Assembly (NCBI RefSeq): GCF_010671925.1 | Contig: NZ_JAAHIH010000003.1 | Coordinates: 434,001 to 498,000 of the forward strand | Length of the DNA stretch: 64,000 bases | From: Moorena sp. SIOASIH | Lineage (GTDB): Bacteria; Cyanobacteriota; Cyanobacteriia; Cyanobacteriales; Coleofasciculaceae | Direction: 5' to 3' | In this document: one piece after another, positions 26,818-35,434 of the stretch | Layout: each line of letters opens with the position of its first letter | Numbering within the stretch: position 1 is the stretch's first letter | Notes under the pieces: generated by a model | The model's database searches: none | Seen by the model: only the letters and a program-made list of their open reading frames with translations | Told to the model about the DNA's origin: nothing | Translations under genes and position numbers: made by a program

Positions 26818-29307
26818 TTAAGCATTAACCATTAAAGAATTTGGAAACTGAGCTTTCAATGCTGGCAATACTGGACAGGGTTTCTTCTGCTGCAAGTTAT
26901 CTCCTTTACCACTAAAGGTATTCCACCGAAATGGTCCCAAATCGGCGGCGGCCATCCACAGCAACCGTTTAGCTCGGGTCATGGCTACATAGAGCAAGCG
27001 GAATTCTTCAGCAGTCTTAAGCTGTGCGGCTTGTTCCCAAGCCTCGGGTGCCATGGGTAAGGGTTTCCCGTGAAGGTAGGCACGAATTTGAGCTCTGGCT
27101 ACTTCTGCTAGGGTAAATTCTCCCAAAAACTGAGCGGCAGTAGGTACCCACGGATTACCTGGAAGGGTGTCTTCATGGAGAAAGGGCAAGAAAACATAGT
27201 CCCAGTCTAATCCTTTGGCTTTGTGCATGGTGATCACAGTCAGTTGATGGGAACGCAGATAAGGGGAGTCTGTATTGTCTGGGTCTACAGGTTCAAAACG
27301 TTCTGAGCTAACGATTTCCTGGAGTACTGTTAGAGTTTCACTGATAGAACTTTTGCCAAAGGTCTGTTTTGCTATCCGTTCGGCTAATTTATCTGCTGTG
27401 GCTAGCTCGGATTGGTCATAGTTTAAGGTCTGAGCCAGGAAGGAAATTAGGTGATAATTGGGGAGTTCTAGACGAGCACGCAGTAAATCACAGCAGTAGC
27501 GGCGAGCTTTGATAACTGCTTTGGTCTGGGGTGGGTCCAATGGACCAGGATAGAGGAATTGTTCGGGATAGGTGGATAGAGCATTGAGGTCTTGGGTGGG
27601 AATTAACTGACGTTTTACCAAGACATCTAGGGCAGCTTTTAGGTAATCCGGAGAATGGGGACGGTCGAGAAATTGCAGCAGTGTTAGGATTTGACTGGGA
27701 ACGTGGGATTCGCGATCGCGTTTTTGGACATCATACACCTCAATCCCATGCTGGCGTTTGAGATACTCCAGTTGTTCGACCACAAAGGTTCCTTGTCGAT
27801 TCTCCCGCACTAACACAGCAGCGTTATGGTTTTGGTTTTTGGCAAATAGCTCTACTACTCGCTTTCCAATCAGTTCGACTGTGTGGTAAATGTCCTTAGG
27901 AGTGTAAAGTTCTAAACCTCTCCCTTCTGGATTTGGGTTGGCATCCGCTTGAGGGTCATTGGCATCTACTCGACGAATGGTTTGAGGACGAAAGGGTAGC
28001 TCGGTGGATGGTTGGGTTTGGGGGATAGAGTCTGGCTGTGGTACTGTTTCGGTAGAGTTTTTGTTGCCATAGGTGCTATTAACCCAATTCACGATAAAGT
28101 TGGCAGCATCGATGATAACCTGGCTACTGCGACCCGCTTGATCCATGGTGGCTAAATGTCCTATTCCCTGACATTCTTGGCAAAACCAATTGAAGTAAAT
28201 CGGGTCAGCTGGGGTAAAGGTAGAGTTAATGGCTTGATTGGGGTCTCCAACTCGGATCAGATTTGTTAAAGGTTGTTTGGTTGAAGGTTGTTTGGTTGAA
28301 GGTTGTTTGGTTAAAGGTTGTTTGGTTGAAGGTTGTTTGGTTGAAGGTTGGGAGGTTGTTCGCGTAGCGTGGCCAATAGGCCAAGGTTCAAGGTTTGGTT
28401 CGGAACTAGCTGGCAATGTGGCTAGGGTTTGCAAGAGTCGGTATTGTAAGGGTGTGGAATCCTGGGCTTCGTCTTCAAAGACGGCAAAAAATTGATTTTG
28501 CCAGAGCTGACGGATGGCATAGTTTTGTAGGACTCTCAGCGCGGCTAGAATCATGTCGTCGTAGTCGATGAATTCACGCGATCGCACTATGGTTTGATAC
28601 TGTTGATACAGTCCTGCTGCGATCGCTAATATTCCATATTCATCGGTTGTCTGTTCACTCAGGTGCCACAAATCTGCTGGTAATAACCCAGAACTTTTGG
28701 CTTCATGGATAACGGTGTAGGCCAGGTTAGGTAAAACTTCCGTTCGCAATACGGATTGTCTGCGCAACCGTTCTGTTTCTTCTCCATCAAAGCTTCGACC
28801 TTCGAGCAAGGTAAGATACCGGCGTGGATAATTAGCAATCCACTGTTCCACACAAGCACGGATTAAGCGATGACTTTGATTTGGAGTTACTAGAGTACTA
28901 CTGTCTAGATTAAGTCCCGATAATTCTGGATGACGGTTAGCAATGTAGAGGGCTAAACCATGTAAGGTATAGACTACAAAACTATTTTGTGGGACCTTAA
29001 GGGTTTTTAGGTCATCGCGGATTTTAGCTCGAATACTGGCAGCGGCAGAGCGAGTGAAGGTTACTACCAGCAATTGATATCTGCTATGGAGTTGGTAATT
29101 TGCGATCGCAATTGCTGCAGCTTTTGCCATGCCAGTAGATTTCCCAGCACCAGGGACAGCAGAAACCGCTAAGGTTCCCCCTTGCCAGTCGGCCATCGGT
29201 TGTTGTCCCCGTCTTAAACTATTGCGGAGTCGTTGTAGTTCTTGGGCACGCCAAGCTGCGAGGGGGGTTTGCTGTGAGCCTGACTTGGTATCTGTATCCT
29301 CTGACAT
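26818..29307 (-). CDS. UvrD/Rep-family ATP-dependent DNA helicase with repeat insert
   Basis: The 829-aa SF1A helicase unwinds DNA 3'-5' in repair or replication restart. Motif I is [10 protein letters not shown], motif Ia is VTFTRSAA, motif II is FEDEAQD (a DExQD variant), motif III is RVGDPNQAI, motif V is [18 protein letters not shown] and motif VI is [13 protein letters not shown]. Between LEPWPIGH and [12 protein letters not shown] (about residues 307-350, DNA 28258-28385) there is a translated repeat: one 25-bp dispersed repeat (GHATRT) followed by [10 protein letters not shown] units. It immediately precedes helicase motif III. The rest is normal, so the insert may be tolerated as a surface loop. 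The gene is monocistronic. Confidence 0.88.
   Translation of the reverse strand: [829 protein letters not shown]
28258..28382. repeat. in-frame minisatellite plus dispersed repeat in helicase gene
   Basis: Six 15-bp GGTTGTTTGGTTGAA-type units are followed by GGGAGGTT and the dispersed repeat GTTCGCGTAGCG/TGGCCAATAGGCC (28358-28382). All unit lengths are multiples of three. Confidence 0.85.
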
Positions 29308-29407
29308 GTTGAGATTTGCTGCAACTGACTATTTGTTGGTATTGTAATTAGCGCGGGTTGCAAATCGCTATCGCTTTTGGTTAAGCTGTATCAGCCTTAT
29401 TTCAACA

Positions 29408-29608
29408 ATGAAGATTAAAGCAGTTATTTGGCAAGAGGATGGGGTGTGGTGTGGCTCAGTTCCAGCACTACCTGGATGTCATACATGGGGCGAAAGCTAC
29501 GAACACCTTATAGAAATGCTTAAAGAAGCTGTCCAGGGTTGGATTGAGGTGGCGAGCGAACGGGAAGAGTTTGAGCCTGATAAGCAGTTAGTTGAGCTAT
29601 ATCTATAA
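29408..29608 (+). CDS. hicB: HicB-like (UPF0150) antitoxin-type protein, orphan
   Basis: The 66-aa protein starts MKIKAVIWQEDGVWCGSVPALPGCHTWGESYEHLIEMLKEAV, the HicB fold signature (V.ALPGC.T.G.....). HicB proteins neutralise the HicA mRNA interferase and often bind DNA. No HicA-like frame with the dsRBD-like motif is found on either side, so it is an orphan or has another role. It lacks the C-terminal DNA-binding extension. It starts 100 bp from the divergent helicase gene, and the 822-bp duplication begins 5 bp after its stop codon. Confidence 0.75.
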   Translation: MKIKAVIWQEDGVWCGSVPALPGCHTWGESYEHLIEMLKEAVQGWIEVASEREEFEPDKQLVELYL

Positions 29609-29612
29609 AGTC

Positions 29613-30280
29613 TAGGGACAGATTTTGACAGGGAACTCAGATCCTAGAGTAGCTTAATCATTCTTCATAAATTGGTAAACTGATCAGTAATTACGAAAAA
29701 ATAACTTAACAATTTCTGCGTTTTTTTTTTAATAAAACATGCCAAAATTACATGGGCAGTATCAGTTCTGCTCACGATACTCTTAGCAAGGTTAACTCTA
29801 AAAGACTTCTTTCGCTTTTCTCATTTCACATTTTAAGGAGGAGATTATGAAGCGAGTTGCGATGTTTTTGATGTCTTTGATGGCTGCACTGGTACTCATT
29901 GCTAGCCCAGCTCATGCGTCGATTCAAGCAGGCATTATTAACCTGTCTTCACCATGCCCAGTGGTAACAGCAAATAAGGACACAAGCAGATTTAAAGAAG
30001 TGTTGTTCGCAGAGCCATTTCCGGAAGGCTCAGATGTGATCGTGATTCCAATGGTTCAAACCTTTAATGGAGCAGATACCCCTGGTGTCAGGATCACAGA
30101 TGTAACCACGAAGGGCTTTAAGTTCAGAATGAACGAATTAGTTCGGGGTGGTCCAAGGCAGGCTCTGTCAGATGGAAAACATACAAAAGAAACCATAGGT
30201 TGGATGGCTATCGGTTTCTAATCGCTCTTAGGGGTTTTTTCTGACCCCTGTCCCCTGTGCCCAATGGATGGGGCACAGGC
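29613..30280 (+). repeat. duplication unit, copy 1
   Basis: About 668 bp, including promoter region, gene and hairpin, is repeated at 30435-31103 with an offset of 822 bp and roughly 95 percent identity by eye. 154 bp of unique sequence separates the copies. Confidence 0.85.
29847..30221 (+). CDS. secreted H-type-lectin-like protein, copy 1
   Basis: The 124-aa protein has a clear signal peptide (MKRVAMFLMSLMAALVLIASPAHA). The 98-residue mature domain carries KEVLFAEPFPEGSDVIVIPMVQTF, VRITDVTTKGFKFRMNEL and a closing ETIGWMAIGF. This F..PF..PP.V, V..VT..GF, W.A.G pattern is that of H-type lectin (discoidin/gp9-like) beta-sandwich domains, so sugar binding outside the cell is plausible. A strong AAGGAGGAG ribosome site (29835-29843) precedes ATG. 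A Cys (SSPCPV) replaces Gly of copy 2. Next to it is a near-identical second copy. Confidence 0.6.
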   Translation: MKRVAMFLMSLMAALVLIASPAHASIQAGIINLSSPCPVVTANKDTSRFKEVLFAEPFPEGSDVIVIPMVQTFNGADTPGVRITDVTTKGFKFRMNELVRGGPRQALSDGKHTKETIGWMAIGF

Positions 30281-30434
30281 GATTATAAGTACTTCGTTCG
30301 CACAAGCCTCATCAATTGGAGTTGGAAGTTCTAGTAGCCTGCCTCGGTGCATTAAGCCTACACTTACCCAATCGCGAAGTGTAGGAGCGTCACGGATACT
30401 GCTGGTGGCTGATTCAACCGCTAGACCTCGCCAG
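30222..30434. other. hairpin and spacer between the duplicated genes
   Basis: CCTGTGCCC (30254-30262) pairs with GGGCACAGG (30271-30279) just after the gene and may be a terminator stem, though no T-run follows. 30281-30434 is unique to this site. A 77-codon reverse frame here has no recognisable family. Confidence 0.45.
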
Positions 30435-30668
30435 TAGGGACAGATTCTCACGGGTAACTCAGATCCTAGAGTAGCTTAATCATTCTTCATAAATTGGTAA
30501 ACTGATCAGTAATTACGCAAAAATAACTTAACAATTTCTGCGTTTTTTTTTTCATAAAATATGCCAAAATTACATGGGCAGTATCAGTTCTGCTCACGAT
30601 ACTCTTAGCAAGGTTAACTCTAAAAGACTTCTTTCGCTTTTCTCATTTCACATTTTAAGGAGGAGATT

Positions 30669-31043
30669 ATGAAGCGAGTTGCGATATTTTTCATGTCTTT
30701 GATGGCTGCACTGGTACTCATTGCTACCCCAGCTCATGCGTCGATTCAAGCAGGCATTATTAAGCTGTCTTCGCCAGGCCCAGTGGTAACAAAAAATCAG
30801 GACACAAGCACATTTAAAGAAGTGTTCTTCGCAGAGCCATTTCGGGAAGGCTCAGATGTGATCGTGATTCCAATGGTTCAAACCTTTAATGGAGCAGATA
30901 CCCCTGGTGTCAGGATCGCAGATGTAACCACGAAGGGCTTTAAGTTCAAAATGAACGAATTAGTTCGGGGTGGTCCAAGGCAGGCTCTGTCAGATGGAGG
31001 ACATACAACCGAAACCATAGGTTGGATTGCTGTCGGTTTCTAA
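30669..31043 (+). CDS. secreted H-type-lectin-like protein, copy 2
   Basis: This 124-aa paralogue differs from copy 1 at about 15 positions, among them CPVV to GPVV, LLFAEPFPEG-type changes (VFFAEPFREG) and ETIGWIAVGF at the end. Signal peptide, length and ribosome site are conserved. Most changes are in the exposed half of the domain, which could mean altered ligand choice, but that is inference. The two genes are likely transcribed from separate, duplicated promoters, since each unit has its own hairpin. The divergence shows that the duplication is not an assembly artefact. Confidence 0.6.
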   Translation: MKRVAIFFMSLMAALVLIATPAHASIQAGIIKLSSPGPVVTKNQDTSTFKEVFFAEPFREGSDVIVIPMVQTFNGADTPGVRIADVTTKGFKFKMNELVRGGPRQALSDGGHTTETIGWIAVGF

Positions 31044-31073
31044 TCGCTCTTAGGGTTTTTTTCTGACCCCTGT

Positions 31074-31103
31074 CCCCTGTGCCCCATGGATGGGGCACAG
31101 GGG
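31074..31103 (+). terminator. strong hairpin after copy 2
   Basis: CCCCTGTGCCCC (31074-31085), a 6-base loop and GGGGCACAGGGG form a perfect 12-bp stem, 30 bp after the stop codon. There is no downstream T-run. Confidence 0.55.
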
Positions 31104-31256
31104 ATTTCAGTATTTGGTAGTGAAAGTGTGAGAAAGGCTGTTGCTAAAGCAATCATTATAGCGCTACGCATTAAAATTAGGACATTGATAAAAGCAGAAA
31201 ACACTGTTGTAGTCAACTGTTGCTAGCATGCCTATTGTCTATTGCCTTGCCCGTAG

Positions 31257-31355
31257 CGCTATACATACTTTCAAGATTGCTCAGAGTTGGTGGAAGTAAT
31301 TGTTAAGCTAGGCTCATCTGGCAAGGTTATAATCATCACAGTGTATGCACTCTGA
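31257..31355 (+). pseudogene. 3' fragment of a DUF4258 toxin-like gene
   Basis: Thirty-two codons before a TGA read RYTYFQDCSELV..VKLGSSGKVIIITVYAL, the C-terminal strands of DUF4258 proteins, which are RelE/MqsR-like partners of YgiT-type antitoxins. Upstream the frame hits a TAG (31254) within a CCCGTAGCGCTATA dispersed-repeat fragment, and no 5' part is found. The TGA overlaps the ATG of the YgiT-type frame (31345), the usual order of this pair. The toxin is dead. Confidence 0.6.
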
Positions 31356-31370
31356 AATTGAATAATTTAC

Positions 31371-32833
31371 CTTAAATGTCGAAAGAAGGCTCTCGCTAAC
31401 CCTGCGGGTATAGCGATGAGATGAATTTCGACCAATAAAGGAAATTGAGCAAAGCACTTCGACATAGCTCAGTGACCTCGAATCATTATAAAGCAATAAA
31501 CTCTGGGTAAAATATGTTAAAATAGTAAAATGATTATAATAGAAGCCAAGCTCAAGGGAACAACATCCCAATACGCGAAATTAGAGGAAGCAATCCGAAC
31601 GTCCCAATTCGTTCGGAATAAATGCCTGCGTTTTTGGATGGATAATAAAGGGGTCACGCGCAATGACCTGCAAAAGTTATGTTCCCAACTGGCTAAGAAT
31701 AGCGAAACCCCTTGGGTACAGAGACTTAACTCTCAAGCTCGACAAAGTGCAGCCGACCGAGCGTGGCAAGCTATCTCACGGTTTTATACCAACTGCAAGC
31801 AGAACAAGTCGGGTAAAAAAGGATTTCCAAAGTACAAAAAATTTAGCCGTTCTGTCGAGTACAAAAAGACAGGATGGAAGTTGTCTGCCGACCGTAAAGA
31901 AATCGAGTTTACCGATGGATTTAAGGCGGGCAAATTTGCACTTTGGACGAGCCGAGATTTGCTTTTCTATTCAGAACAACAAATCCAAAGAGTCCGAATT
32001 GTTAGACGTGCTGATGGCTATTACTGTCAATTTCTCATTCAATGGGAGCGAAAAGAAGAGCATGAATTTAACGGTAATGTTGTTGGTATAGACCTTGGAC
32101 TCAAAGAGTTCTATACCGATAGCAACGGGAATACTGTAGAGAATCCCCGCTATCTAAGGAAATCCGAGAAACGGTTAAAGAAACTGCAACGTCGGGTCTC
32201 CAAACGATATCAAAGAGGAAAAAAACAATCGAAGCGATATCACAAAGCGAGAAAGGCCTTAGCTAAACAACATCTTAAAATCTCCAGACAACGTAAAGAC
32301 AGAGCCATTAAAGATGCTTTGGCGTTAGTCAAGTCTAACGATTTGATAGTCTATGAAGATTTGAAGATAAAAAATATGGTTAAAAATCATAATTTGGCTA
32401 AATCCATATCGGATGCTTCTTGGTATCAATTCGTGCAATGGCTTCAATATTTTGCCAAAATTCATGGCAGTATTTGTATTCCAGTCGCACCGCATTATAC
32501 GACAATAAATTGTTCAGGATGTGGCGAAAAAGTTGAAAAAACTTTAAGCACCCGGACTCATCAATGTCCCAAATGCAAGTTAGTTTTAGACCGGGATTGG
32601 AATGCAGCACGAAATATTTTAGCAAAGGGATTGCAGGTGTTGGCGGAATACTTAAACAGTAGCGAAGGGCATTCGCGAACTGGGGTCAAAAACCCAAACG
32701 CTAGGGGAGAGAACGACCACTGGTTTGTTGATAGAGATATCGATAATCTAAGCCGACTCGTTGAACCGAGAACTGTGGTTTCACAGGAATCCCCCACTAT
32801 AACGCGAAGCGTTTAGTGGTGGGAGGATGTCAA
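31371..32833 (+). mobile_element. IS200/IS605 tnpB-only element A, inserted after TTAC
   Basis: The left end follows TTAC (31367-31370) and carries GAAAGAAGGCTCTCGC and GATGAGATGAATTTCGACC, shared with element B. The right end is a CCCCCACTA..TAGTGGTGGGAGG hairpin ending ATGTCAA at 32833. It encodes an intact TnpB and no TnpA. Confidence 0.85.
31530..32816 (+). CDS. tnpB: intact TnpB RNA-guided nuclease
   Basis: The 428-aa protein keeps every key motif: RuvC-I VVGIDLGLKEFYTDSNG, RuvC-II LIVYEDLKIKNM, Zn finger CSGCGEK..HQCPKC, and RuvC-III VLDRDWNAARNIL. TnpB uses a right-end-derived RNA (omega/reRNA) to cut donor joints and keep the element in place. It is the only tnpB of the five in this window without a disabling change, so it may serve the other elements in trans. 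The C terminus runs 60 residues past RuvC-III into the right-end hairpin. The ATG start follows a TATGTTAAAATAG stretch that may be the promoter -10. Confidence 0.92.
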   Translation: MIIIEAKLKGTTSQYAKLEEAIRTSQFVRNKCLRFWMDNKGVTRNDLQKLCSQLAKNSETPWVQRLNSQARQSAADRAWQAISRFYTNCKQNKSGKKGFPKYKKFSRSVEYKKTGWKLSADRKEIEFTDGFKAGKFALWTSRDLLFYSEQQIQRVRIVRRADGYYCQFLIQWERKEEHEFNGNVVGIDLGLKEFYTDSNGNTVENPRYLRKSEKRLKKLQRRVSKRYQRGKKQSKRYHKARKALAKQHLKISRQRKDRAIKDALALVKSNDLIVYEDLKIKNMVKNHNLAKSISDASWYQFVQWLQYFAKIHGSICIPVAPHYTTINCSGCGEKVEKTLSTRTHQCPKCKLVLDRDWNAARNILAKGLQVLAEYLNSSEGHSRTGVKNPNARGENDHWFVDRDIDNLSRLVEPRTVVSQESPTITRSV

Positions 32834-32960
32834 TGTTTGCGATGTTTGTGGTTTTGCTGAAGCCAGAACTCGCTATGGATCAGCCTATGGGAAAGGAAAA
32901 GATCTACTGGTGATTGAAAATGTACCTATGGTGAGCTGCCCTAGTTGCGGTACGAGTTAC

Positions 32961-34411
32961 CTTGATGGAGCAAGAAGGCTCACGCCATAATCTTTGATTT
33001 GGCATTGAGATGAATTGCGACCCACAAAAAAAAGAATATAGAATCTTTGTTTATCAGCGTTAGTATGTGATAAAATTAAGTCATGATAGTAAGAGAAGCC
33101 AAGCTTTTAAACGGGTCTAAAGCACAATATCAAGCCTTAGATGAAGCCATAAGAACTGCTCAATTCATTAGGAATAAAGCAGTTAGATTATGGCGTGACG
33201 AGCCAAATTTCAACAAGGCGCGTCTATCTCTGCTATGCAAAGAACTAGCGAGTGAGTTTCCTTTTGCTAAGAAGTTAAACTCAATGGCACGTCAGGCATC
33301 AGCAGAAAGAGCTTGGAATTCAATCTCTAGTTTCTATCGCCGCTGTAGAGAGGGTGCTAAAAAGAAAGGTTACCCTCAGTTTAAAAAGCATTCTCGTTCA
33401 GTTGAGTATAAAACCACAGGGTGGAAACTGTCAGAGGACTGTTTAACCATTAATTTCACCGATGGATTTAAAGCCGGTCAATTTTCTATATTCTGTAATC
33501 ATGAAACCAGAGAAAATTTATTCAGGCTAAAAATCTATCGGGTTAGAGTTGTTAAACGGGCTGATAGCTATTATGCTCAATTCTGTTTTGATGCTAACCG
33601 CTTTGAAGTAGGAAACTATACAGGTAATGTAGTAGGTATTGATTTAGGTCTGAAGTATTTATACAAAGACCAAAACGATAATGCTGTAATTTATCCTAAG
33701 TATTTAAGACGGGCACAGAAGCGGACCCGCGAAACTACAGCGGCGGCTATCAAGAAAGTTTGTAAAAGGCAAGAAGCCTCAATCAAACAACTACCACAAA
33801 GCCAGGATTAGACTGGGGAAAGCTCATTTGTTGGCGCTAGCCTGCCGACGCTAGGAGGCAAGGTTCAAAGACAGCGTAAAGACTGGGCGGTGAAACTCGC
33901 TCGGTGCGTAGTCCACTCTAACGATGTGGTTGTCTATGAAGACCTCAAGATACAGAATATGGTCAAAAACCATCATTTTGCTAAGTCAATTTCTGATGCT
34001 TCGTGGTATCAATTCACTCAATGGTTAGATTATTTTGGAAAAGTTTGGAATAAAACAGTGATTGCTGTTGCCCCTCATTACACTTCCCAAGATTGTTCAA
34101 ACTGTGGTCATCGAGTGAAGAAATCTCTCAGCACTAGAACTCATAAATGCCCTCAATGTCAAACGGAAATTTGTCGTGATACGAATGCGGCATTGAACAT
34201 TTTAAAGAAAGGGATGAACATTATAGGTGTTGAGTGGAATAACAGTACCCTAGGGCATAGGGAAACTGCCGGGAAACCGGGAACGCTTGAGGAGAGTTCA
34301 ACCGCTGTTGATGAGGAGAAATCTAATTCAATAAGTTGTCTCGTTGAATCAAGAATCACTCCGTGAGAATCCCGCGCTGTAATTTTTAATTCAGCGTCGG
34401 GAGTATGTCAA
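32961..34411 (+). mobile_element. IS200/IS605 tnpB-only element B, inserted after TTAC
   Basis: The left end follows TTAC (32957-32960) and resembles element A (CAAGAAGGCTCACGCC, TTGAGATGAATTGCGACC). The right end has CCGCGCTG..CAGCGTCGGGAG and ends GTCAA at 34411. Removal restores the codon junction TAC-TTA in the YgiT-type frame. Confidence 0.85.
33083..34366 (+). pseudogene. tnpB: tnpB pseudogene with frameshift and repeat-borne stop
   Basis: The first 242 codons (33083-33811) cover the N-terminal TnpB domain and RuvC-I (VVGIDLGLKYLYKDQND). After RTRE the frame shifts near 33735. In the alternative frame KLQRRLSRKFVKGKK and RIRLGKAHL continue the protein. A 29-bp dispersed-repeat-like insert (about 33831-33859) then adds an in-frame TAG. 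The last part (33890-34366) keeps RuvC-II VVYEDLKIQNM, the Zn finger CSNCG..KCPQC and ICRDTNAALNIL, where the RuvC-III Asp is retained. At least two lesions make it inactive. The element's ends are intact and could be mobilised in trans. Confidence 0.88.
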
Positions 34412-34548
34412 TTAACATCATTTACTCTCAAAGAAATTGACCGTATTAAGCGCGGACGCAAAACAGTAGCAGTAACAAAATCTCTGAAAGTCGCTAGTTT
34501 CTCAGTTTAAGATTAACAAGTCAATTACACACAGGGAACTTCAATATC

Positions 34549-35379
34549 ATGGCAAATGGTAAATCCAAAGTCGCACTGATTACCGGGGCATCATCGGGTA
34601 TGGGCAAAGAAATGGCCAAATCTCTGCTGAAGGATGGTCTGACCGTAGTAGTGGCGGCACGTAGTGTCGAGAAAATGGCTGACCTAAGAGAGTTGGGTGC
34701 TCACCCACTGCGTATGGACATCACCGATGAGGCAAGTATCCAGGCTGCCGTGAATGAAATTCAAGACACTTATGGCAAGGTCGATGTTCTAGTCAATAAT
34801 GCTGGCTTTGGATGCTACGGGACAGTGGAGGAAACCTCTATTGATGATGCCCGCTACCAGTTCGAGGTCAACATTTTCGGCCTTGCCCGACTGACCCAGT
34901 TGTTGTTACCAAAGATGCGAGAAGCTCGCTCGGGCAAGATCATTAATATTAGTTCGATGGGTGGCAAGATGTATACACCCCTGGGAGCTTGGTATCATGC
35001 CTCTAAGCACGCCCTCGAAGGTTGGTCAGACTGTCTGAGATTAGAACTGGCTGCTTTTAATATTGATGTTGTGATCATTGAACCTGGTATCATCCGAACC
35101 GCATTTGGGAATGTACTTATGGGTCCAATGCTGGAGCGGTCGGGAAATGGCCCCTATGCTAAACTGGCCAACAGTGTTGCCAAGGCCACCGAAAAATCCT
35201 ACAACAGCGGTAGCGGTTCCTCTCCAAAGGTGATTGCCGATATTGTCTCGAAGGCGGTTAAAGCACGCAAACCAAAAACTCGCTATGTTGCCGGTCAATT
35301 TGCAGCACCAATGATCTTCATCCGAAAGTGGTTTGGCGAACGCATTTTCGATTGGGTGATCATGAGTAGAGTAAAGTGA
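34549..35379 (+). CDS. short-chain dehydrogenase/reductase
   Basis: The 276-aa oxidoreductase has the classical Rossmann signature TGASSGMG (12-19), NNAG (83-86) and the catalytic triad S136, Y149 and K153 in the YHASK form. The LIEPGIIRTAFGN segment after the active site is typical of classical SDRs. R38 in VVAARSVEK favours NADP(H). The substrate cannot be told. Cofactor and fold are certain; the C terminus (FAAPMIFIRKWFGERIFDWVIMSRVK) is hydrophobic and may touch membranes. The prolyl aminopeptidase starts 55 bp downstream on the same strand, so the two may be co-transcribed. The start follows a GGGAAC stretch. Confidence 0.9.
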   Translation: MANGKSKVALITGASSGMGKEMAKSLLKDGLTVVVAARSVEKMADLRELGAHPLRMDITDEASIQAAVNEIQDTYGKVDVLVNNAGFGCYGTVEETSIDDARYQFEVNIFGLARLTQLLLPKMREARSGKIINISSMGGKMYTPLGAWYHASKHALEGWSDCLRLELAAFNIDVVIIEPGIIRTAFGNVLMGPMLERSGNGPYAKLANSVAKATEKSYNSGSGSSPKVIADIVSKAVKARKPKTRYVAGQFAAPMIFIRKWFGERIFDWVIMSRVK

Positions 35380-35434
35380 AATATGGTTGTTTGCTTCTCT
35401 GGCAAACTCCTAATCAGATTCCGATGAAGGTCAC

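Larger units (their letters stand above)
30435..31103 (+). repeat. duplication unit, copy 2
   Basis: Second copy of the unit at 29613. It includes the same A/T-rich promoter region, AAGGAGGAG ribosome site and terminal hairpin. Confidence 0.85.
31345..34510 (+). pseudogene. YgiT/MqsA-type zinc-finger antitoxin split by two tnpB elements
   Basis: Three pieces join in frame: 31345-31370, 32834-32960 and 34412-34510, 252 nt or 83 codons plus stop. The product has two CxxC pairs (VCDVCG and SCPSCG), YGKGKDLLVIENVPMV, then SYLTSFTLKEIDRIKRGRK and the C-terminal KVASFSV. This is the standard YgiT-type layout of an N-terminal Zn finger and C-terminal HTH start. Both breaks lie exactly after TTAC. 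One extra defect exists: codon 7 is TAA. The antitoxin pairs with the DUF4258 fragment upstream. Such proteins repress their own operon and bind the toxin; neither is possible here. Confidence 0.75.

Noticed and set aside
30218..30451. 77-codon minus-strand frame between the duplicated lectin-like genes
   Set aside because: No family resemblance, and it overlaps the end of one gene and the start of the duplication unit.
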